Below are positions 1-5,067 of a DNA stretch of 5,942 nucleotides, piece by piece. The number at the start of each line of letters is the position of its first letter. Positions within the stretch are counted from its first letter, which is position 1. The notes under the pieces were generated by a model. The model was given only the letters and a program-made list of their open reading frames with translations, was not told the DNA's origin and searched no databases. The position numbers and the translations under genes are program-made. Source of the stretch: Candidatus Rokuibacteriota bacterium (lineage in GTDB: Bacteria; Methylomirabilota; Methylomirabilia; Rokubacteriales; CSP1-6). Location of the stretch: positions 1 through 5,942 of the forward strand of contig QHRT01000214.1 in assembly GCA_003220195.1 (NCBI GenBank). The letters are read 5' to 3'.

Positions 1-78
1 TCGCAATCATGTGCGTTGGCCCGGGAGGGAATGGGACCGGCGAACGCGCGGCGCCCTGAGCCGATGCGGCGGCCGCTC

Positions 79-525
79 CTAGTCTCGACCGCCCCACGGG
101 TCGAACACCGGCACTCCGGTCGGCCTGATGTCGCTCGTGTTCCTTGTCGCGAACGTCAGGCCGTGATGGAGCGCCGTCGCGGCGAGCTGCGCGTCGATGG
201 TCGGCAGCGTCAGTCGGCGCCGTTTCGCCAGCGCCTCGAACTGGCCCCACCGCTCCGCGACGGCGTCATCAAACGCGAGCAGTCGGCCCGCGAAACGGAT
301 CCGGACGTCGTGGTCCAGCCAGCTCTGCAACGCCGCACGTTTCGGTTCCTTCGGGTCGAGAAGCTCGATGCCGTTCCGGATCTCGCCGATCGTGATCACG
401 CTCAGGTACAGAAGTTGTTCCGACGTCGAATCCACCCACTCGACGACACGGCGATTCGATCTCGGCTTCATGAGCTCGGAGATGACGTTCGTGTCGAGAA
501 GGAAGCCGGCAGCGGTCGCTACCAG
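79..525 (-). CDS. vapC: VapC-like PIN-domain toxin ribonuclease, probable CTG start
   Basis: Toxin of a type II toxin-antitoxin pair. PIN-domain toxins are Mg2+-dependent endoribonucleases acting on cytoplasmic RNA, often tRNA or rRNA. The first ATG in frame (469-471) would give 130 residues, but it starts after the motif FLLDTN that carries the first catalytic aspartate. The frame stays open to base 549, and the only plausible start codon in the extension is CTG at 523-525, giving about 148 residues, the usual family length. With that start the acidic residues are D11 (LLDTN), E48 (TIGEIRNG), D111 (PTIDAQLAATAL) and D132 (TRNTSDI), so the active site looks complete. The C-terminal GVPVFDPW is typical of the VapC/FitB branch. 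The extended frame overlaps the antitoxin stop by 7 bases, the usual coupled antitoxin-then-toxin order. The family is confident; the start codon is inferred. If the CTG is not used, the toxin would lack a catalytic Asp and be dead. Confidence 0.88.
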   Translation of the reverse strand: MVATAAGFLLDTNVISELMKPRSNRRVVEWVDSTSEQLLYLSVITIGEIRNGIELLDPKEPKRAALQSWLDHDVRIRFAGRLLAFDDAVAERWGQFEALAKRRRLTLPTIDAQLAATALHHGLTFATRNTSDIRPTGVPVFDPWGGRD

Positions 526-785
526 TCGATGGTCCTCGTGGTGTCGCGTTTAGGCCTCAGATCGAGGCGGCGACCGCCCGTCGGCGCCGAGCGGAAGAAC
601 TCGACGAGGGAGACAGGTTGGCGCGAGCGCTCGGCACCGCGGTCGAACTCCTCGGCGGCAACGACCACGACGGCTTCGCCTCGCTGTTTGACCACGCGCT
701 GCGGACCCTCGGTTCGCACGCGCCGGAACAGCTCGCTGAACCGGGCTTTCGCCTCATGAAGTTGCCAGACGGACGGCTTCGCCAT
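519..785 (-). CDS. Phd/YefM-type antitoxin
   Basis: Antitoxin that would neutralise the adjacent PIN toxin and repress its own promoter. The N-terminal motif VWQLHEAKARFSELFRRV (residues 6-23 from ATG 785) is the hallmark of the Phd/YefM DNA-binding fold. It is followed by the β-strand region VVKQRGEAVVVVAAEEFD, also typical. The C-terminal part SLVEFFRSAP plus a basic, Arg-rich tail fits the flexible toxin-wrapping segment. From ATG 785 the product is 88 residues, normal for the family. A GTG at 821 would add 12 residues (MTSLTSQVSLHK), but that stretch is simply translated from a tandem DNA repeat and is not part of the conserved fold, so I prefer 785. Neither start has a strong Shine-Dalgarno. 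The stop (519-521) overlaps the probable CTG start of the toxin, so the two are translationally coupled. Confidence 0.88.
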   Translation of the reverse strand: MAKPSVWQLHEAKARFSELFRRVRTEGPQRVVKQRGEAVVVVAAEEFDRGAERSRQPVSLVEFFRSAPTGGRRLDLRPKRDTTRTIDW

Positions 786-792
786 CTTGTGC

Positions 793-821
793 AGACTAAC
801 TTGACTGGTCAGACTGGTCAC
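793..821 (-). promoter_or_regulatory. Candidate antitoxin promoter, possibly leaderless
   Basis: On the minus strand GTGACC (821-816, four of six matches to TTGACA) is followed after 17 bases by TAGTCT (798-793), which keeps the first T, the A and the last T of a -10 box. Transcription would then begin within a few bases of the ATG at 785, giving a leaderless or nearly leaderless mRNA. This would explain the lack of a ribosome binding site there. The -10 match is weak, so this is an inference. Confidence 0.35.
803..820. repeat. Perfect 9-bp tandem repeat, candidate antitoxin operator
   Basis: The plus strand reads GACTGGTCA twice without a gap (803-811 and 812-820). With the preceding T the unit contains TGAC-TG-GTCA, a short dyad. 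The repeat lies over the inferred -35 box and spacer just upstream of the preferred antitoxin ATG. This is where a Phd/YefM-type antitoxin would bind to repress its own operon. The repeat is seen directly; the operator role is inferred. Confidence 0.5.
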
Positions 822-857
822 CTCTAGAAGTTCCAGGACGCCCGCGTTTCGGCCTGC

Positions 858-1322
858 CTACTTGCGAACGGGAGTCGTGGCCGCCGGACCGTCCGCGACG
901 AGTTGCAGGGTGACGGCGTCGTCCCGGGTCATCGCAAAATGCGGTTGGTCCCTCGGCTCGACGATCACGCTGCCCGGGCCCAGCGCCTTCAGCTTCCCTT
1001 CGTCGAACGTGTCTCCCTGGCCGTAATACAGGGTCCCCGAGAGGATCGTCGCGACTCTCCACGCTTCGGCATGCGAGTGCGGCGCTAACTTGAAGGCGGC
1101 CGGGATCCGGAGGTGCATCACGTAGATTCCGCTCTTGCCCGGGTCGCCGACCAGCACCGACGAGGAGAGGCCCGGCTGCGCCGGGTCGGCGACGAACTTC
1201 ATCTCCGCCGGTGTCACCGTGAACAGGGTCGTGAGACTGCCCTGAGCGAAGGCGATCGCGCCCCCGACCGCGACGGCGATGAAGACGGCGACCGTGGCGA
1301 GTCTTTTGCCCGTCGCGCTCAT
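858..1322 (-). CDS. Exported small cupin-domain protein
   Basis: A 154-residue single-domain cupin with a Sec signal peptide: basic MSATGKR, a hydrophobic stretch at about residues 8-25, and a likely cut after AFA or FAQ near 26-27. The mature protein would lie in the periplasm or outside the cell. Cupin motif 1 is PHSHAEAW...SGTLYYGQGD (H82, H84, G96) and motif 2 is GPGSVIVEPRDQPHFAM (H128). The segment GDTFDEGKLKAL matches a branch of small cupins often annotated only as cupin domain-containing. The usual motif-1 glutamate seven residues before the SG turn is R89 here, with a one-residue insertion, although E86 is close by. Metal binding may therefore be altered. A clear AGGAG lies 7-12 bases upstream of the ATG. 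The gene follows the amidase after 60 bases on the same strand and is probably the last cistron of the catabolic operon. Catalytic versus binding role is unknown. Confidence 0.85.
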   Translation of the reverse strand: MSATGKRLATVAVFIAVAVGGAIAFAQGSLTTLFTVTPAEMKFVADPAQPGLSSSVLVGDPGKSGIYVMHLRIPAAFKLAPHSHAEAWRVATILSGTLYYGQGDTFDEGKLKALGPGSVIVEPRDQPHFAMTRDDAVTLQLVADGPAATTPVRK

Positions 1323-1336
1323 GCTCGCTCTCCTGT

Positions 1337-1349
1337 GTGACGCGCCGTC
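1337..1349. repeat. Small inverted repeat upstream of the cupin gene
   Basis: TGACG-CGC-CGTCA is a perfect 5-bp dyad with a 3-base centre, located in the 60-base gap between amidase and cupin and just upstream of the cupin ribosome binding site. A further TGACG on the minus strand sits about 10 bases away (near 1355-1359). It could be a weak hairpin or a small operator. It has no U-tract, so it is not a convincing terminator. Confidence 0.25.
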
Positions 1350-1382
1350 ATGTTCGTCATCTGACTTCGCGCCGGACCGTCG

Positions 1383-2939
1383 TCACGGTCGCCCGAGCGC
1401 CGGAGTGCTGGCCGGCGGGCGGCGATGTCGGGTCCCCTGCTCGTACGCGTAGGCGAGCTTGATCAGCTGCGGCTCGCTCCACGCGCGTCCGAGGAGCTCG
1501 ACGCCGACGGGCAAGCCGTCCCCCGTGAAGCCGGCCGGCACGACGATGGCGGGCAGGCCGGAGTTGGCGCTGAGGTGGCAATTCGTCCCCACCTGCACCT
1601 GGCCGATCACGTTGGCCTTGCGACGGATGGTCGGATACGCCAGAGCATCGACGCGACTGTCGGCCATCGCTTTCAGAGTCGCCTGCTTCAGGGTGTCGCG
1701 CTTGACCACGTGCTCCAGGTATTCCTTCGTGTCGCGCGACTCGACGGCCTGCGAGTTGCGCAGCTGTGTCTCGATGCCGGGGTGGTACTTGCCGGACGTC
1801 AGCACCTCTTCGAGCGTCCGCACCGGCGCGGTCGGGCGCGCGGCGAGGTAGGCATTGAGATCGAACTTGAAATCCTGCGCGAGGACCAGGAAGCCTCGCA
1901 TGCGATCCAGGAGCAGCTCGCTCAGGCCGGGAATCGTGACCTCGACGACCTCCGCGCCCTGAAGCTTCATCTCGTCGACCGCCTTTCGCACGACGGTCGC
2001 GACCTCGGCGTCGTCGGGATCCGTGCCGAGCAGCGCGGTCAGGAGACCGATGCGCGCGCCGCGCAAACCCGAGAGCTGCAACGCATCCGTGTAGCTCTTC
2101 GGGACGTGGCCGATATTCGCGGCCGTCTGCGGATCGGCGGGATCGTAGCCGACGGTCGCATCGAGGACGATGGCGACGTCGGTCACGGTGCGCCCGAGCG
2201 GTCCCCCGACGTCCTGCGTGCCGGACAGTGGAATGATGCCGGTGCGGCTCGCCAGCCCCTGCGTGCCGCGAATGCCAGCCAGGCTGTTGTGCGACGCGGG
2301 GATGCGAATCGACCCGCACGTGTCGCTGCCCATCCCGACGGCGGCGAAGTTCGCGCTGATCGCGGCGCCCGTCCCGCCACTGGAGCCGCCCGGATTGCGA
2401 TCGAGCGCGTACGGGTTCTTCGTCTGGCCGAACAGCGAGCCGAGCGTCGTGATCCCGTACGCGAACTCGTGCATGTTCGACTTCGCGATGACGATCGCGC
2501 CGGCGTCGCGGAGCTTCTTGACGAGGAAGGCGTCGGTCGCCGGTGTCCAGCCCGCCAGCGCGCGCGAGCCGGCGGCGGTCTGCATGCCGGAGGTCTCGTA
2601 GTTGTCCTTGACGATCACCGGAATGCCGTGCAGCGGTCCGCGGAGTCGCCCGCTTTTGCGCTCCGCGTCCAGGAGATCGGCCTCGGTCACAGCTCCCTTG
2701 TTGATGGCGCTGATGGCGTTCAGCGCCGGGCCGCGCTGGTCGTACGCGTCGATCCGCGCCAGGTACATGCCGACCAGACCGCGCGAGGTCACCGAGCCCG
2801 CCGCCAGCGCGGCTTGCAACTCGGGAATCGTCGCCTCCAGCACTTCGAACGACCGCACCGGCGCTTGAGCACGTCCGTCTCCGACGATGCCGCCGCACAA
2901 CAGTAACGAGAAGCCGAGAACCACCGTGATGAGCCGCAT
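1383..2939 (-). CDS. Exported amidase-signature (AS) family hydrolase
   Basis: A 518-residue amidase-signature enzyme, about the usual family size, hydrolysing a C-N amide bond of an unknown substrate. The Ser-cisSer-Lys triad is visible: K111 in PVIVKDN, S186 in NPGGSSGGTGA, and nucleophile S210 in GSDTCGSIRIPAS, with the family's 24-residue spacing between the serines. The C-terminal GLPAIVVPAGF...GLPVGVELLGR block is also standard. Residues 1-26 form a Sec signal (hydrophobic TVVLGFSLLLCGGIVG, probable cut after AQA), so the enzyme is exported, less common for this family but seen in periplasmic members. The same frame is open upstream to 3473, but that part is an Arg-rich shadow of the VOC gene, so the real start is ATG 2939. 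It starts 2 bases after the VOC stop and lacks a strong ribosome binding site, suggesting translational coupling. Specificity (GatA-like, peptide amidase, aryl-acylamidase) cannot be told; GatA itself is unlikely because of the export signal and lone position. Confidence 0.93.
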   Translation of the reverse strand: MRLITVVLGFSLLLCGGIVGDGRAQAPVRSFEVLEATIPELQAALAAGSVTSRGLVGMYLARIDAYDQRGPALNAISAINKGAVTEADLLDAERKSGRLRGPLHGIPVIVKDNYETSGMQTAAGSRALAGWTPATDAFLVKKLRDAGAIVIAKSNMHEFAYGITTLGSLFGQTKNPYALDRNPGGSSGGTGAAISANFAAVGMGSDTCGSIRIPASHNSLAGIRGTQGLASRTGIIPLSGTQDVGGPLGRTVTDVAIVLDATVGYDPADPQTAANIGHVPKSYTDALQLSGLRGARIGLLTALLGTDPDDAEVATVVRKAVDEMKLQGAEVVEVTIPGLSELLLDRMRGFLVLAQDFKFDLNAYLAARPTAPVRTLEEVLTSGKYHPGIETQLRNSQAVESRDTKEYLEHVVKRDTLKQATLKAMADSRVDALAYPTIRRKANVIGQVQVGTNCHLSANSGLPAIVVPAGFTGDGLPVGVELLGRAWSEPQLIKLAYAYEQGTRHRRPPASTPALGRP

Positions 2940-2941
2940 GA

Positions 2942-3847
2942 TCAGTACCGGTACACCGTCTTGTGCCCGGCCTCGCGCAGCTCGCGCTCGCGGACCGCGC
3001 GATCCCAGGGATTCATCAGGTCCTCCCAGACTTCGATCTCCCACCAGTTGGTGTCCAGGTCCTCCAGGTAGAACGAGTACGAGCCGTGCTGGTGAGTCGC
3101 CTTCATGACTTTCCGGATCCCGAACTTCTCCCGCTCCTGCTCCGCGGCCGCGTGCAGCTTGTCGATCACGGCTTGATCGGTCCAGAGCGTGATGCCGTGG
3201 TGATTCATCACCGTCTGCTCCAGGAGTCGATCGCCGACCTCCACGACGATCACGTTCACGCCGCCGTTGCCACGACTCATGAAGTAGTCGGGCCCGCGAC
3301 GCTCGGCGTCGAGTCCCAGGAAGTGCTGGTAAAAGCGCAGCGTCGCGTCGAGCTTGCGGCACTCGAGCATCACGTAGCTGATCGGCCCGGCGGGCACGAT
3401 CGAGTTCCCGGGCTCGGCGTCGGCGGGAATCTCCATCGGACCGAAGGGCCCGTCGTTCTCCTCGATCCGCCACCAGTTCGCGTCGGCATCCTCGAGATAG
3501 AAGCCGTACGTCCCCACGCCGAACTTTGCGGGATCCTCGCGACCGGGCGCCGTGATCTCTCGCATGCCGTGCTCGTCGCGGACCGCCGCGATCTTTCGAT
3601 GCGCGAGATCCACGGCCCCCGCGTCGCGGACCGGACGGGTGTAGAAGTTCAGGAACGGCTGCGGAGACCTTCTCGGCAGCTCGATGAAGGCCGCGTAGTG
3701 GCCGTTCGCGGCCAGGAGATGGCCGGCCTTGTCCAGGACCTGATGGGTGCGGAGACCGAGCACGTCCCGGTAGAACTTCAGGCTGTTGCTCAGACTGGCG
3801 ACCTCGAGTGTCGTGTGCGTGGCCCGGGCTGACTCGATGACTGGCAT
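2942..3847 (-). CDS. Tandem VOC-domain (glyoxalase/extradiol dioxygenase-like) protein
   Basis: A 301-residue protein with two VOC domains, about residues 6-130 and 153-275, the architecture of type I extradiol ring-cleavage dioxygenases and related enzymes. It has no signal peptide and is presumably cytoplasmic. Repeat landmarks are HTTLEV...SLKFYRDVLGL and GFYLEDADANWWRIE in domain 1, and SYVMLEC...TLRFYQHFLGL and SFYLEDLDTNWWEIE in domain 2. Possible metal ligands are split: domain 1 keeps the first His (H11) but has R127 where Glu is expected; domain 2 has Y158 at the first position but keeps H216/H217 (NHHGITLW) and E270. Metal-dependent activity is therefore uncertain. The ATG has an excellent GGAGG six bases upstream, lying wholly in the 13-base gap after the cyclase stop. 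Position between two hydrolase genes points to a role in the same catabolic pathway, possibly ring cleavage or isomerisation. Exact reaction unknown. Confidence 0.88.
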   Translation of the reverse strand: MPVIESARATHTTLEVASLSNSLKFYRDVLGLRTHQVLDKAGHLLAANGHYAAFIELPRRSPQPFLNFYTRPVRDAGAVDLAHRKIAAVRDEHGMREITAPGREDPAKFGVGTYGFYLEDADANWWRIEENDGPFGPMEIPADAEPGNSIVPAGPISYVMLECRKLDATLRFYQHFLGLDAERRGPDYFMSRGNGGVNVIVVEVGDRLLEQTVMNHHGITLWTDQAVIDKLHAAAEQEREKFGIRKVMKATHQHGSYSFYLEDLDTNWWEIEVWEDLMNPWDRAVRERELREAGHKTVYRY

Positions 3848-3860
3848 GGCTCTCCTCCTC

Positions 3861-4856
3861 TCAGCGGACTGCGATCGGGCTACCTGGCGAGCCCGTCGCC
3901 CCCTTGAGCGGCACCGGGACGAAGATGTAGGCGAACTCCCAGACGCGGTCCCGAGCCAGCTCGCTCAGATCGAGGTTTTCGTGATTGAAGATTCCGTTCT
4001 TCGTCAAGAGCTCCTGGTGGACGGGCCCGCGCAGATCGGGATCGGGATTGGGTTGCACCTCCGTCGCCCACGTGTCGGAACCGACGCATGCGATCTGGCG
4101 GTCGGCGAGCCATCGCGCGACCTCGAGGCCGATCCCCGGCTCGCCGCTGTCGAACCGCGCGTTGTCCTTCATCCAGAGACTTCCCCACCCGGTGTTGAAG
4201 AGGACGACGTCGCCTCTGCGGATGTCGGCGATCCCCTGCTTGGTCATCGCGCCGCGAACGTCGGCCAGCGTGATCTCCTCACCCTTGTCCAGCATCCGGC
4301 CCTTGTAGCCGGCCATGTCGAGGAGCACACCGCGCGTGAAGAACGGCTTGACCTTCTCGACGCCGAGCTTCTTGAGCCCGTACGGTGACACCATCTCCGC
4401 GCCCGTCACGCCGTTGTAGAAGCGCATGGCGTTCAGGTCGCCTTCGGCGCCGACGAGGACGCCGATGTGCCCGAGGCCGTCGAACTGCGTTCCCACCTGG
4501 CCGATCTCTCCCGTGACGAACTCCTCGTTGAAGATCAGCTTGTTCTTGGCAAAGGGCCCACCGGTCGGAAGCGTGGGAATCACGAGCTTGTAGCTGCGCA
4601 GACCGCGGCTCGGCATGCCGGGCTCGTAGGGGCGGCCCAGTCGGTACACTTTGCCGGTCGTGATCAGCTTCACGGCCTCGAGCACCTTTTCCGGAGTCAT
4701 CAAGTTGGACGCCCCGGCCTCGTCGCCGGGTCCCCAGCGTGAAGGCCACCATTGAGGGCCGATGGGCGTTGTCGCCTGGGCGGCCGCCACGGCCGCGCTC
4801 GCCACGAGAAACGTTCCGATCACGAGACTCATCAACGTGCGCTTTGCGGTCTTCAT
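3861..4856 (-). CDS. Exported cyclase-family (kynurenine formamidase-like) hydrolase
   Basis: A 331-residue member of the cyclase family, which includes the metal-dependent hydrolase KynB. KynB hydrolyses N-formylkynurenine, but this longer branch acts on unknown substrates. Residues 1-27 are a Sec signal (MKTAKR, then a hydrophobic run to AAVAAAQA, cut near residue 27), so it is exported. The mature N-terminus WWPSRWGPGDEAGASNLMTP is typical of the long branch. The family metal motif HxGTHxDxxxH appears as Q120-VGT-Q124-F-D126-GLG-H130, so two His positions are Gln. H280 (GPVHQELL) and E293 (NHENL) remain. GTQxDGLxH variants occur in this branch as I recall, so the enzyme may still be active with altered metal chemistry. 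The ATG has GGAGG six bases upstream and a candidate promoter about 35-64 bases upstream. It is the first gene of the operon and is followed after 13 bases by the VOC gene. Confidence 0.9.
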   Translation of the reverse strand: MKTAKRTLMSLVIGTFLVASAAVAAAQATTPIGPQWWPSRWGPGDEAGASNLMTPEKVLEAVKLITTGKVYRLGRPYEPGMPSRGLRSYKLVIPTLPTGGPFAKNKLIFNEEFVTGEIGQVGTQFDGLGHIGVLVGAEGDLNAMRFYNGVTGAEMVSPYGLKKLGVEKVKPFFTRGVLLDMAGYKGRMLDKGEEITLADVRGAMTKQGIADIRRGDVVLFNTGWGSLWMKDNARFDSGEPGIGLEVARWLADRQIACVGSDTWATEVQPNPDPDLRGPVHQELLTKNGIFNHENLDLSELARDRVWEFAYIFVPVPLKGATGSPGSPIAVR

Positions 4857-4890
4857 CGCTCTCCTCCCGTCAGGATCGGCGAGTGGCGCG

Positions 4891-4920
4891 AGCGTACGCG
4901 GACGCCTCGAATCGAGTCAA
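4891..4920 (-). promoter_or_regulatory. Candidate sigma70 promoter of the catabolic operon
   Basis: Minus-strand TTGACT (4920-4915, five of six consensus bases) is followed after 18 bases by TACGCT (4896-4891), which keeps the first T, the A and the final T of the -10 box. Transcription would begin near 4884, giving a leader of roughly 28 bases containing the strong GGAGG of the cyclase gene. The -35 is good and the -10 mediocre. Confidence 0.4.
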
Positions 4921-4933
4921 GGACCGCTCGATT
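4910..4933. promoter_or_regulatory. Inverted repeat between divergent promoters, candidate operator
   Basis: AATCGAG (4910-4916) and CTCGATT (4927-4933) are perfect inverted 7-bp arms separated by 10 bases, centres 17 bases apart. Each arm shares two bases with one of the two -35 boxes (minus-strand TTGACT at 4915-4920 and plus-strand TTGACA at 4932-4937). A dimeric regulator bound here could control both divergent transcripts. The dyad is seen directly; the operator role is inferred. No regulator gene lies in the window. Confidence 0.45.
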
Positions 4934-4960
4934 GACACGCTATCCGCCGACGCGCATGAT
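4932..4960 (+). promoter_or_regulatory. Candidate sigma70 promoter of the amidohydrolase gene
   Basis: TTGACA (4932-4937, perfect -35 consensus) is followed after exactly 17 bases by CATGAT (4955-4960, four of six matches to TATAAT). Transcription would start near 4967, leaving a leader of about 100 bases before the ATG at 5068. This leader is long enough to hold regulation, but I see no recognisable riboswitch or attenuator in it. Confidence 0.45.
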
Positions 4961-5067
4961 CCCGGCACAGTCGACCGTCCGGACTCGGGAGCCGACATGC
5001 CGTGTCCTTCCACTTCGCTACCCACCGCGACCGATCACCACGCCGCTGACCCCGGAGGGTGAAGACC

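Noticed and set aside
1..78. Left edge as a possible further gene or terminator
   Set aside because: A minus-strand ATG at 8-10 reads off the window after three codons and has no ribosome binding site. Nothing can be supported.
16..759. Plus-strand 247-codon frame over the toxin-antitoxin pair
   Set aside because: Both minus-strand frames below it have clear PIN and Phd/YefM motifs. The plus-strand product is Arg-rich and motif-free.
822..857. Possible terminator between the cupin and the antitoxin
   Set aside because: No stable GC-rich hairpin followed by a T-run on the minus strand could be found, so read-through into the toxin-antitoxin pair remains possible.
1425..2906. Long plus-strand open frame of 493 codons opposite the amidase
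   Set aside because: It is Arg/Ala/Asp-rich low-information sequence without a family motif, and it mirrors the codon bias of the amidase gene. Long antisense frames are expected in GC-rich genes.
2940..3473. Apparent 178-residue N-terminal extension of the amidase
   Set aside because: It lies entirely inside the VOC gene in another frame, is Arg-rich without recognisable domains, and precedes a clean Sec signal starting at ATG 2939.
2963..3832. Plus-strand open frame of 289 codons opposite the VOC gene
   Set aside because: It is antisense to an unmistakable two-domain VOC coding region and shows no motif of its own.
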